Below are positions 7,064 through 15,739 of a stretch of 45,425 nt of DNA, piece after piece (the first letter of the stretch is position 1; the number at the start of each line of letters is the position of its first letter). The notes under the pieces are model-generated. The model saw nothing but the letters and a program-made list of their open reading frames with translations, was not told where the DNA came from and searched no databases. The translations under genes and the position numbers were made by a program. The DNA comes from JBCCEJ01 sp039030335 (GTDB taxonomy: Bacteria > Pseudomonadota > Gammaproteobacteria > HK1): assembly GCA_039030335.1 (NCBI GenBank), contig JBCCEJ010000049.1:1-45425 (forward strand), read 5' to 3'.

Positions 7064-9175
7064 TCAGCCGGCGCGCGCGGCCTGCCATTCAGCAAAGGAT
7101 CGGTTGCTTTCAGCCAGCTCCTGCAGCAGCGGCGCCGGTGCCCATCGGCGGCCGTAGCGCTGTTCCCAGATGCGGATCTGGTCGTAGATTCGCCGCGTAC
7201 CAAGCTGGTCGGCCCAGTACATCAAACCACCGCGGTACCGCGGAAAGTTGAACCCTCCGAGCCACATGACATCAACGTCGCTCGGCCGGTAGGCAACGCC
7301 CTCGGACAGGATTCGGGCAGCTTCGTTCACCGACGAAAAAAGCAGGCGGTGCAGGATCTCTTCCTGGTCCAGCTGACGCCGCTCAACCCCTTCGCTCCTC
7401 GCTACGTCGGCGATGATCGCGTCGACCTCGGGGTCCGGGAGCGGCACCCGCTTCCCCGGTTCGTAGCGATAGAAGCCGGCGCCGGTTTTCTGACCGTACC
7501 GTCCCAGTTCATAGAGCCGGTCGGCGACCGGATTGGCCTGGTAGTTGTCGGGATCCTCGGCCTTCTTCGTCTGGCGCACCATATAACCGACGTCGATGCC
7601 GGCGATGTCGTTGACGACAAAAGGTCCGACCGGATAACCGAACTCGAACATTACGGCGTCCACATCAGCCGGGGACGCCCCCTCGAGGATGAGCGCGCCG
7701 GTTTCGATACCAAACGGCGCGCGACTGCGGTTCGCCAAAAAGCCGTAGCAATTGCCGCACACCGCGGGCACCTTGTCGATGCGCCGACCGAGTTCCATCG
7801 CCGTTACGACAGCGTCGGGCGCCGTCGCTTCGCCGCGCACTACCTCCAGCAGCTTCATAACGTTGGCGGGACTGAAAAAATGCGTGCCCAGCACGTCGGC
7901 TGGCCGTTTCGTGAACGCCGCGATCGCGTCGATGCTGAGGGCAGAGCTGTTCGTCGCCAGGATTGCGCCTGGCTTCATGATCGCATCGAGCTGTTCGAAC
8001 ACCGTTCGTTTGACGCCCAGATCTTCGAATACCGCTTCGATAACGAAATCGCACTCCGCGATATCGGCGTAGTCGAATACCTGTGCAATGCGCCCCAACC
8101 GTGCATCGGCGTCGCTCTGGCTGGTACTGCCGCGCTTTACGCTGGTCGCGTAGTTGCTCCTGACCTTGTCCATGCCGCGCTCCATCGACTCGGCATCGCG
8201 TTCGAGTACGCGCACGTCGAGCCCCGCATTCGCGCAGGCCATGGCGATACCGCCGCCCATCGTGCCGGCGCCAACGACAGCGACCGTGCCAACCTCCCGG
8301 GCCTGCGTGCCACGCGCAACGCCGGGGACATTGCGGGCCGCACGCTCGGAGAAAAAGGCGTAGCGAAGCGCCTTGGCTTCGTCTGCGTTCACAACCCCTC
8401 CGAACAGCTCGCGCTCTTTGGCAAGCCCGTCCTCAAACGGCAGCGATACGGCTGCTTCAACAGCCTCGATGCAGGCATAGGGCGCGCGCTGATTGCGAGC
8501 CTTGCGGGCGATTTTCTTCCGCATGTCCTCGAATATGGCCCCATCGGCCGCCTCTGCGAGACGCTCGTTGCGGTCGCGCACACGTGGCGCGGGCAGCTGT
8601 TCCGCAACCTGCTCCGCGAACGCGACCGCGGCAGTCTCCAGGTCCTCGTCTGCCGGTACCACCGCGTCGAGCACGCCCAGTGCGCGCGCTTCCTCAGCCG
8701 GCACGTGGCGCCCGGACACGATCATTTCCAGCGCGGCCTCAGGGCCGGCGACTCGCGGCAGGCGCTGCGTACCGCCAGCGCCTGGAATCACTCCGATCAA
8801 CACTTCCGGTAGCCCTACTCTGGCGCTGGTAACCGCGACGCGGTAGTTGCATTCGAGCGCGACTTCCAACCCGCCCCCGAGTGCATGACCATGGATCGCC
8901 GCAACGATCGGCTTCGCGCTGTCTTCGAGGATCCGATGCACGCTCCTGGCTTTCTCGCTGCGCGGCTTGCCGAGGTGCTTGATGTCGGCGCCAGCGATGA
9001 AGCCGCGTCCGGCCCCGATCAGCACGATCGCCGCCACCTCCGGGTTGTCGTTGGCGGCCACCACGCCATCGACGATACCCTCCGGAACGCCGGGGCTCAG
9101 TGCATTGACCGGCGGGTTGTTGACTGTGACGACGGCGATGCGTCCGCTTTGCTTCGACGTGACGAGTTCGGACAT
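7064..9175 (-). CDS. Fused enoyl-CoA hydratase / 3-hydroxyacyl-CoA dehydrogenase (FadJ/FadB type)
   Basis: A 703-residue bifunctional beta-oxidation enzyme that hydrates trans-2-enoyl-CoA and oxidises the 3-hydroxyacyl-CoA with NAD+. The N-terminal crotonase domain (1-190) carries GRGFIAGADIKHL (oxyanion hole), ALGGGLEVAL and GLPEVLIGVIPGAGGTQR with both expected catalytic Glu residues. A helical linker leads to the Rossmann domain, whose nucleotide motif is VAVVGAGTMGGGIA. GTHFFSPANVMKLLEVV holds the catalytic His. Two C-terminal dehydrogenase domains follow (NDIAGIDVGYM; the second contains FNFPRYRGG). The length matches FadJ and peroxisomal-type multifunctional enzymes. No thiolase (FadI/FadA) gene is adjacent. 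The ATG at 9175 is preceded by a weak AGAGGT. Its upstream region is shared with the divergent GMC oxidoreductase. Confidence 0.93.
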   Translation of the reverse strand: MSELVTSKQSGRIAVVTVNNPPVNALSPGVPEGIVDGVVAANDNPEVAAIVLIGAGRGFIAGADIKHLGKPRSEKARSVHRILEDSAKPIVAAIHGHALGGGLEVALECNYRVAVTSARVGLPEVLIGVIPGAGGTQRLPRVAGPEAALEMIVSGRHVPAEEARALGVLDAVVPADEDLETAAVAFAEQVAEQLPAPRVRDRNERLAEAADGAIFEDMRKKIARKARNQRAPYACIEAVEAAVSLPFEDGLAKERELFGGVVNADEAKALRYAFFSERAARNVPGVARGTQAREVGTVAVVGAGTMGGGIAMACANAGLDVRVLERDAESMERGMDKVRSNYATSVKRGSTSQSDADARLGRIAQVFDYADIAECDFVIEAVFEDLGVKRTVFEQLDAIMKPGAILATNSSALSIDAIAAFTKRPADVLGTHFFSPANVMKLLEVVRGEATAPDAVVTAMELGRRIDKVPAVCGNCYGFLANRSRAPFGIETGALILEGASPADVDAVMFEFGYPVGPFVVNDIAGIDVGYMVRQTKKAEDPDNYQANPVADRLYELGRYGQKTGAGFYRYEPGKRVPLPDPEVDAIIADVARSEGVERRQLDQEEILHRLLFSSVNEAARILSEGVAYRPSDVDVMWLGGFNFPRYRGGLMYWADQLGTRRIYDQIRIWEQRYGRRWAPAPLLQELAESNRSFAEWQAARAG

Positions 9176-9382
9176 GGGGCAACCTCTGATTCAGTCTGGG
9201 ACTTGATAGTGCTGGCCGCCGTAATGCGGCAATTCGCGGGGCCAACATTCGGAAATCGGCCGGCCATGACATGGTACACCGCCGCGCCGGTCGCCCCGCT
9301 TCGCTACAATCGGGCACGACCGCAACATAAATCGACGCCACTACGAGCGCCGTACCGAGCCAGAATTGCAGGAGGATGCACG

Positions 9383-10984
9383 ATGGCCAACCCCAACTAC
9401 GACTTCATCATCGTTGGTGCCGGATCGGCCGGCGCGGCCCTCGCGAACCGGCTGAGCGCGTCCGGGCGGCACCGCATCCTGCTACTCGAAGCCGGCGCGG
9501 CCAGCCATCCCTACAGTTGGATGCCAGCCAGCTTCGGGTTGCTCATCAACCATCCGGGGGCGAACTGGCTGTATTCGTCGGCACCGGAAGAAGGTACTGC
9601 CAATCGCAACATTCCAGTGCCGCGTGGCAAGCTGCTCGGCGGTTCCAGTGCGATCAACGGCCTTGTTTTCGTCCGTGGCCAGCAACTCGATTACGACACC
9701 TGGTCGCAGCTTGGTAACCGGGGCTGGAGTTTCGAAAGCCTGCTCCCGCTGTTCAAACGCATGGAGCACTTCGAGACCGGTGCCGACGAGCTGCGCGCTG
9801 AAGGCGGCCCGCTGCGCGTCTCCGAGGTGCCCGATCAGAATCCTCTATACGACGCCTGGTTCGCCGCCGGCGAAGAGCTCGGCATCGCGCGGAACCACGA
9901 TTACAACGGTCAAACGCAAGAAGGCATCGTCAAAACCCAGACCACGATCAGCAACGGCCGGCGCATGAGCACCGCGCACTGCTATCTGAAACCGGCGATG
10001 CGCCGCGAGTCGCTGCGGATCGAGTCCAACGCACTGGTACACCGCCTTAACATCGAGGGCACACGCTGCACCGGTGTGCGCTACACGACCGGAGGTGGCG
10101 TGGTCGACGCGACGGCGAACCTGGAGGTCATCCTGTGCGCTGGTGGTGTGGCGAGCCCGCAGGTGCTGGAATTGTCAGGCATCGGGCAGCCGGAGCGGCT
10201 GCGTGAACACGGCATTGAAGTCAAACACGCATTGCCGGCGGTCGGCGAGAATCTGCGCGATCACATCAACGCGCGCATTCAGTGGCAGATAACGCAAAGC
10301 GGAATCTCTTACAACGAGCGAATGCGCGGCTGGCGGCGGTACTGGCAGGGCGCGCGCTTCCTCGCCACGCGTTCGGGCTTCATGAGTCTCCCCTCCGCGC
10401 CGGTGCTCGGTTTTTTGAAGACGAGACCGGAACTGGAGACGCCCGACGTGCAGCTCCATCTGGTGCCGTACTGCATCAAAGATCCGAAACGGCGGCTGCT
10501 GCGCGACGAACCAGGCATGACAATGGCGGTGTACCAGCTACGGCCAGAGAGCCTCGGATCAATTCATATCCAGTCACCGGAGCCAGGCGCAAACCCGGAG
10601 ATCCGTTTCAACTTCCTGGACGACCCGATCGACCAGCGCACGATGGTCGATGGCTTCAAGCTCGTGCGCACACTGGCTAACACGAAAGCGCTCGACAGCC
10701 TGCGTGGCGCGGAGTTGGACCCAGGTGACGCCGTTAGCAGCGACGATGAGATCCTCAGCTGGATCAGGGCACATTCCGAAACCGCCTACCACCCGATCGG
10801 CACATGCCGTATGGGTCCCGAAGGCCCCAAGACCGTCGTCAGCGACGAGTTGAAAGTGCATGGACTCGACGGACTGCGGATAGCGGATGCGTCGATCTTT
10901 CCGACCATGCCGTCGGGCAATACGAACGCCCCGGCCATTCTGGTGGGCGAAAAAGCCGCGGATCTGATCCTGGCTGCGCACTGA
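9383..10984 (+). CDS. GMC-family FAD-dependent alcohol oxidoreductase (choline dehydrogenase-like)
   Basis: A 533-residue flavoenzyme that oxidises primary alcohols. The ADP-binding motif FIIVGAGSAGAALANRL lies at the N-terminus. GMC signature 1 is GKLLGGSSAINGLVFVRG and signature 2 is GGVASPQVLELSGIG. The catalytic His is in YHPIGTCRMG and the partner Asn in PSGNTNAPAILVGEKAADL. The frame is open for about 500 bases further upstream, but the start is set at 9383 because a strong AGGAGG (9370-9375) lies 7 bases before the ATG and the FAD motif then falls at the usual place. The closest named family is BetA-like choline dehydrogenase, but alcohol specificity in GMC enzymes is broad. It is divergent from the beta-oxidation gene and converges on the cyclase gene. 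Confidence 0.92.
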   Translation: MANPNYDFIIVGAGSAGAALANRLSASGRHRILLLEAGAASHPYSWMPASFGLLINHPGANWLYSSAPEEGTANRNIPVPRGKLLGGSSAINGLVFVRGQQLDYDTWSQLGNRGWSFESLLPLFKRMEHFETGADELRAEGGPLRVSEVPDQNPLYDAWFAAGEELGIARNHDYNGQTQEGIVKTQTTISNGRRMSTAHCYLKPAMRRESLRIESNALVHRLNIEGTRCTGVRYTTGGGVVDATANLEVILCAGGVASPQVLELSGIGQPERLREHGIEVKHALPAVGENLRDHINARIQWQITQSGISYNERMRGWRRYWQGARFLATRSGFMSLPSAPVLGFLKTRPELETPDVQLHLVPYCIKDPKRRLLRDEPGMTMAVYQLRPESLGSIHIQSPEPGANPEIRFNFLDDPIDQRTMVDGFKLVRTLANTKALDSLRGAELDPGDAVSSDDEILSWIRAHSETAYHPIGTCRMGPEGPKTVVSDELKVHGLDGLRIADASIFPTMPSGNTNAPAILVGEKAADLILAAH

Positions 10985-11007
10985 GCGAAGCCGCCCCGCG
11001 GCCAACT

Positions 11008-12987
11008 TTACATACGTTCGAGGCGAAACGTCTGGATTACGCCTGACTTCTTTGGCAAGACCACCTTGCCGACGTAGTTGCAGGAAAATTCGGTAACGCC
11101 TTCAACCTGCGCCATCGCCGCGAACTCGCGGCTCGCGTAGACCTGTGCCGGCGGCGTGATCGGTTCTATGCGCGCGGCGCGCGAGACGTGCGTACCAGTG
11201 CAGGTCATCGTCTGCGTTACAGGTTCCATGCACGGGTATACGGGGCCCGTGTGCATACCCAATCGCAGTTGGAGCTGGTGAGGAAATCCGAGCTTCACCC
11301 AATTTGTACCCACGACCTGCTCGTTCAGATCGAGTGCGAACAGCCCTGCGTCACGAACCCGCTCGAACACCAGGTAAAGCCCGTCACCCCAGGTGTTCAG
11401 GACGATCGCCCGGCGGCTTTTCCGCGTCTTTTCGTGCACTCTGGCCACCAGCCCCAGAAACTCGTCGACGAACAGCGGCATGTACTCTTCTTTGAGACCA
11501 CCGAACCCCTTGACGTCACCGAACATCATCGAGCGAATCTGCATCCGATCACCGGTGTCTTTCGAGGTCGCGGCATTGCGCACCCGAATGCGTGGCGCCG
11601 TTTCGCCGTGCCATCGGGGCCTTTTACCAGTGCGCAGGGCATCGACGTCGATGATGTGCAGGTCCATGACCGGACTCGCCCGCTCACGCGTCGGGCGGGC
11701 GAGTCGCGACCACACATTCAAAATGCTGGCGGTGCCGCCGGCCCCGTCGCCCACCTTGCCATCGAATACCGCCAGGCCGTGCAGCTCAGCATCCGTACGT
11801 TCGGCATGTGCCTGGGCGAGACCGCGCAGCACCTGTGTCGCGTACAGGTAGCTCGTGCCGCCCTCGAGCAGCTGATTGGGCGCGACCGTGATGACGTCTG
11901 TTGCGCGCCCGAGTGCGCGACGGTAAAGCCACTCCCAGTTCGCGCCCGGGAAGCCGGCGACGCTGCGCTCACGAAAGCCGTGCGGATCGTAAGGCAGCAC
12001 TACGTAGGTCTGGCCGCCAGCGCGGTGCACTTCGTCGAGAAACAGCAGATCGGCGCCGTTTGCACCAGAGGCGTACCCGATGACCGGCCCCATCTCGCGC
12101 AGGCGTTCGCGAATGGCGATGCGCACGTTCTCCACCAGTTCAGGTGGAAAGCGCGGCGCCGCGCGGCGCGTCGGATGGTCGACCATATGGCCGGCGAAGA
12201 CGACTATGCGCGGCATCGGGAAAGCTGCGGCAAATCCGTCGGCGTCGAGCTTCAGATGCCGCGCGAGCAACACCGCCTGACGGCGCGTCGCTAGATGTTG
12301 TGCATATTCACCCGGAGCGGCCGCGGCGGCCTCGCCGTAGCAATGCAGGGCTTGCCGGTGTTTACCGCGGATCAGCAACGACTCGGCGAGCGACGCCAGC
12401 GCCCAGTAATCAGCAGGGCGTTGCGCGGCGGCGTCTTCGGCCAGCTGTTGCTCGCAAAGGCGCGTCGCGAGTCGCGCCCATCGACCGGCTGCCCGGGTAT
12501 CGCCGCCGAGCAGGGCCGTGGCCGCGGAGTTGATGGCCGAATACAGCGGCACGCCGCCGCTTGCGCCGCGGTGCGCCTGCTCGTAGCTTTCCCGCGAGCG
12601 TCTGAGCCACCGTGCGCGGCCGCGGCGTTCACGCTGCGCCAACGACTTGTACACACCTCCCAGGATGCCGAGTGTCTCTTCATCCTGATACCCATCGGCG
12701 GCAATATCCTCGAGCAGGCGTCGCGCGGTGTTGAGGTCGCCGGCACGAGACAGCGCCAGAGCCTGCTGCTGACGCAGCTTGATATCCCGCGGCCAGTGTT
12801 CGCGCGCCGCCTGCGTCACATCGTAGGCGAGCAGCGGTTCTGCGAGCGAGAGAAACCGTGCCGCAAGTGCCTCGTGCACTTTCTGCGACGGCGGCGCCTC
12901 AGCCTGGACGGACCGATTCCAGAAGTCGGTCAGTTTCTGCAGTTCGTCACTGCGACCGCGGACCTTTCTTACGAGGCTAAGCGACAT
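11008..12987 (-). CDS. TPR - SLOG-like - class III nucleotide cyclase signalling protein
   Basis: A 659-residue three-part cytoplasmic protein. Residues about 40-250 are helical and TPR-like. Residues about 258-400 form a Rossmann-like region with IVVFAGHMVDHP, IGYASGANGADLLFLDEV and TYVVLPYDP, resembling SLOG-type nucleotide-sensing domains. Residues about 483-625 are a class III cyclase catalytic domain. Both metal-binding Asp residues are present (FGDVKGF, D491; TWGDGLYLVF, D535) and the transition-state Arg is R606. The usual purine-specifying Lys and Asp align with Asn (N531) and Thr (about T596), and the usual Asn of the NxxxR motif is Ser (S602). Product identity, cAMP, cGMP or other, is therefore open. 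The start is the ATG at 12987 because AGGAG lies 7 bases upstream; the frame is open for 25 more codons. It is a single-gene unit, divergent from the CaiD-like gene. Confidence 0.82.
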   Translation of the reverse strand: MSLSLVRKVRGRSDELQKLTDFWNRSVQAEAPPSQKVHEALAARFLSLAEPLLAYDVTQAAREHWPRDIKLRQQQALALSRAGDLNTARRLLEDIAADGYQDEETLGILGGVYKSLAQRERRGRARWLRRSRESYEQAHRGASGGVPLYSAINSAATALLGGDTRAAGRWARLATRLCEQQLAEDAAAQRPADYWALASLAESLLIRGKHRQALHCYGEAAAAAPGEYAQHLATRRQAVLLARHLKLDADGFAAAFPMPRIVVFAGHMVDHPTRRAAPRFPPELVENVRIAIRERLREMGPVIGYASGANGADLLFLDEVHRAGGQTYVVLPYDPHGFRERSVAGFPGANWEWLYRRALGRATDVITVAPNQLLEGGTSYLYATQVLRGLAQAHAERTDAELHGLAVFDGKVGDGAGGTASILNVWSRLARPTRERASPVMDLHIIDVDALRTGKRPRWHGETAPRIRVRNAATSKDTGDRMQIRSMMFGDVKGFGGLKEEYMPLFVDEFLGLVARVHEKTRKSRRAIVLNTWGDGLYLVFERVRDAGLFALDLNEQVVGTNWVKLGFPHQLQLRLGMHTGPVYPCMEPVTQTMTCTGTHVSRAARIEPITPPAQVYASREFAAMAQVEGVTEFSCNYVGKVVLPKKSGVIQTFRLERM

Positions 12988-13078
12988 AAATGACTCCTGT
13001 TGCGAATCGGTCTGACGCACGACTGCACTCGTCTGCGAACATGCACGTCTGGCAGCAATCACCGTGTGGAGAACGACT

Positions 13079-13870
13079 GTGAGCTACGAATTCCTGCTGG
13101 TCGAGCAGCGCGACCATGTTACTACCGTGACCATCAACCGTCCCGAGCGTATGAATGCACTGCATCCCTATGCGGTCATTGAAATGAGCCGCGTGTTCGA
13201 CGAATTCGAGCAGGACCCGGACCAGTGGGTAGCCATCGTGACGGGCGCCGGTGACAAAGCGTTTTGCGCCGGTAACGACCTCAAATGGCAAGCTGAGCAC
13301 GGCGGCGAAAAAGTGCGCGAACTCAGACGCCAGGCCAAGGGCGGATTTGGCGGTTTGCATCTGCGCACACGTTGTTTCAAACCCATTATCGCGGCGGTGA
13401 ACGGCTTCGCTCTCGGCGGTGGCTTCGAAGCCGTTCTCTCGGCTGACATCGTCATCGCCGCAGAACATGCCTCGTTCGGTCTGCCAGAGCCGCGTGTCGG
13501 TCTGATGGCCGGAGCTGGCGGCGTTCATCGCCTGCCTCGTCAGATTCCCTATCATGTGGCGATGGGCGTGATCCTGGCCGGAAAGCGATTGAGCGCGAAC
13601 GAAGCGCACCACTACGGCCTCGTCAACGAAGTCGTACCAGCTGACCAGTTGATCGAAACGGCCAACAACTGGGCGGCAGAAATTCTGAAAGGCGCACCGC
13701 TGTCGGTGCAGGCGTCCAAGGAAGCGACCGTGCTCGGCCTGGCCGGGTCGTTGGATGGCGCGCTCACCTCGATGTTCCCGACCAACGTCCGGATGATGTC
13801 GACTGAAGACTATGTCGAAGGACCGCGCGCGTTCGCAGAAAAGCGCGCGCCGCAGTGGAAAGGCCGCTAG
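13079..13870 (+). CDS. Enoyl-CoA hydratase/isomerase family protein (CaiD-like)
   Basis: A 263-residue crotonase-fold enzyme acting on acyl-CoA esters. The oxyanion-hole segment is KAFCAGNDLKW. NGFALGGGFEAVLSADIV and GLPEPRVGLMAGAGGVHR match the family signature with its catalytic acidic residues. The C-terminus, STEDYVEGPRAFAEKR ending WKGR, closely resembles the end of carnitinyl-CoA dehydratase CaiD, as I remember that protein. The GTG at 13079 is chosen because GGAGA lies 6-7 bases upstream; a second GTG at 13064 is possible. The gene converges on the CaiC-like ligase gene, which supports a linked role, but crotonyl-betainyl-CoA as substrate is unproven. Confidence 0.85.
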   Translation: MSYEFLLVEQRDHVTTVTINRPERMNALHPYAVIEMSRVFDEFEQDPDQWVAIVTGAGDKAFCAGNDLKWQAEHGGEKVRELRRQAKGGFGGLHLRTRCFKPIIAAVNGFALGGGFEAVLSADIVIAAEHASFGLPEPRVGLMAGAGGVHRLPRQIPYHVAMGVILAGKRLSANEAHHYGLVNEVVPADQLIETANNWAAEILKGAPLSVQASKEATVLGLAGSLDGALTSMFPTNVRMMSTEDYVEGPRAFAEKRAPQWKGR

Positions 13871-13890
13871 CCGGCTCTGGTCGCTCACGA

Positions 13891-13909
13891 CGCCCGCCAC
13901 GTGCGGGCG
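13891..13909. terminator. Hairpin between convergent genes
   Basis: CGCCCGC and GCGGGCG form a perfect 7-bp stem around CACGT, between the stop codons of the CaiD-like gene (plus) and the CaiC-like gene (minus). There is no T tract on either side, so it would be a hairpin-only or Rho-assisted stop. Confidence 0.4.
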
Positions 13910-13948
13910 CTCGCCCCCCGGGCCCCGACTCGGCACAGGGCGTAACGC

Positions 13949-15580
13949 TCAGCCGCGCTTCACTTTGTAACCGACCGCTTCTCGATCCCACGTACGGTTC
14001 GACAGGCCCCGCTCTCGAAGCCGGTTCTTCTGAATTTTCTGAGACGGGGTCTTCGGGATGTCATCGACGAATTCAAGATAGCGCGGAACGGCGAAGTACG
14101 GCATGCGCGGCACACAGTAGTCGAGAATCTCGACCGGATCCGGCTCCGCGCCCGGCTCCTCGGCGATCATGCAAACCAGCACCTCATCTTCGCCTCCCTC
14201 GTCGGCGCGGACGGCAACCGCCGCCGCTTCGGCAACGCCTGGAAAATCCAGGATGACCGCCTCGACCTCATAAGATGAGATATTTTCTCCGCGCCGGCGA
14301 ATGGTGTCTTTGATGCGGTCGATGTACCAGAGATATCCGCGCTCATCGAGGCGCCCGGCATCGCCTGTGTGGAACCAGAAATTACGCCACGTCTCAACGG
14401 TCCGATCGGGCATGCCGTTATAGCCCTGCATGAAGCAGAAAGGCTCTTTCGGCCGGACCAGAATTTCGCCCACCTCGCCGACCGGAAGTGGCTCGTCGGT
14501 ATCGGGGTCGGCGACGATGACCTCGAAGTACTCGTCCCAGACCTTGCCGGAGCAGCCCGCTTCGTCCGGTGCGTCAGCCGGGCGGCAAACCGGGATGTTG
14601 CATTCGGTCATACCGAACACTTCGTTGAACTGCGGGATACCGAAGCGGTCGCGGAATGCCTGTAGCGTCTCCTCTACGACCGGTACCGCGCACAGCAATC
14701 GCAAGTTGTTGTTACGGTCCTCAGGATGCGGAGGCTGGCGCAACACGAAATCACTCATGACGCCAAGCGTGTTGGTAACCGTCGCGCCGTACTGGCGGAC
14801 CTCCGCCATCCAGCTCGTCGCCCGGAACTGTTTGACGAGCACCGCGTATCCACCGCCGAGGAGGCTTGCGTAGAACTGCATCAGGCTGCCTTGCGCATGA
14901 AACAACGGCATACAGATGTAGTACCGGTCGTTCTCATCGAGCTGCATATGGCTCGCCATGCTGAGTCCGAACAGGTATAGATGCCCATGCGGCATCAAAA
15001 CCCCTTTGGATGGCCCGGTGGTACCGGACGTGAACATGATCATGCCGATGTCGCGGTAGGTCACGGTCAGCGGCAGCGGATCGGTGGGACCATCTCGCAA
15101 CTCGTCGAACGACCGCACCTCGAGGCGCGCAAAAGCCGGAATATCGACCTCGGCCAAAGACTCGGCGACGACAAAAATTGTCTGCAGCTCCGGTACCGTA
15201 TGCTCGATGTCGGCGAGCCATGGCAGGAACTCGGGCTCGACGACCGCAATGCGCGCTTCGACGTTCGTCAAGACGTGCGTGAGAAAGGTGCCCTTGTACG
15301 CGGTGTTGATGGCCACCGGCACGGCCCCCAACCGGTTCAGACCGAACCAGGTCCACAGGTACTCGAGCCGGTTGTGCAGCATCACGGCGACGTTGTCGCC
15401 AAATGCAACGCCCTCACGCTGGAAAGTGTGGCCGTACTGATTACTCAGTCGTTCGAGATCCGCAAACGAATACGCGTCGCCGTCTTCGTACTGCAGAAAT
15501 GGCCGTTCACCACGCTCTTCGGCAAACTTGCGAATCAGACGGGTGATGACCCAGTCATCTTTGGGGTGCTCTATAGGCAT
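13949..15580 (-). CDS. Acyl-CoA synthetase, AMP-forming (CaiC-like)
   Basis: A 543-residue ANL-superfamily ligase that activates a carboxylate as acyl-AMP and transfers it to CoA. The phosphate-binding loop MFTSGTTGPSKGVLMPHG is present. The adenine-binding EVFGMTECN segment, TGDAGRLDERGYLWYIDR and RRRGENISSYEVE (hinge) follow in order, and the C-terminal catalytic Lys lies in KTPSQKIQKNRLRERGL. Overall layout resembles crotonobetaine/carnitine-CoA ligase, although acyl specificity cannot be read. The start at 15580 (MPIEHPKDDW) gives the usual N-terminus; the frame continues 20 codons upstream and the ribosome site is weak for both. It converges on the CaiD-like gene. No CaiA, CaiB or CaiT-type gene is in the window. 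Confidence 0.88.
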   Translation of the reverse strand: MPIEHPKDDWVITRLIRKFAEERGERPFLQYEDGDAYSFADLERLSNQYGHTFQREGVAFGDNVAVMLHNRLEYLWTWFGLNRLGAVPVAINTAYKGTFLTHVLTNVEARIAVVEPEFLPWLADIEHTVPELQTIFVVAESLAEVDIPAFARLEVRSFDELRDGPTDPLPLTVTYRDIGMIMFTSGTTGPSKGVLMPHGHLYLFGLSMASHMQLDENDRYYICMPLFHAQGSLMQFYASLLGGGYAVLVKQFRATSWMAEVRQYGATVTNTLGVMSDFVLRQPPHPEDRNNNLRLLCAVPVVEETLQAFRDRFGIPQFNEVFGMTECNIPVCRPADAPDEAGCSGKVWDEYFEVIVADPDTDEPLPVGEVGEILVRPKEPFCFMQGYNGMPDRTVETWRNFWFHTGDAGRLDERGYLWYIDRIKDTIRRRGENISSYEVEAVILDFPGVAEAAAVAVRADEGGEDEVLVCMIAEEPGAEPDPVEILDYCVPRMPYFAVPRYLEFVDDIPKTPSQKIQKNRLRERGLSNRTWDREAVGYKVKRG

Positions 15581-15739
15581 CACGCTCAGGCGCTCAGGGA
15601 ACTGCGGAGTATGGCCCTGGTGTGTAGCACAAATCCGCACCTGCGCGCACGCGCAGCCCGCAACTGCACCGCCGGTTTCGCGTCTGTGTCACACCTGCGG
15701 GTCAGGCGTTTGCCGGCGCGATGGTGCGCCCCGCATCGC

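Noticed and set aside
9305..9310. TACAAT as -10 element of the GMC oxidoreductase promoter
   Set aside because: No acceptable -35 element lies at the right distance.
10990..11002. Small hairpin between the GMC and cyclase genes
   Set aside because: GCCGC/GCGGC with a 3-base loop is expected by chance in DNA this rich in G+C and has no T tract.
13949..15580. Full carnitine (cai) operon
   Set aside because: Only CaiC-like and CaiD-like genes are present, in convergent orientation, with no CaiA, CaiB or CaiT; the classical operon is not supported.
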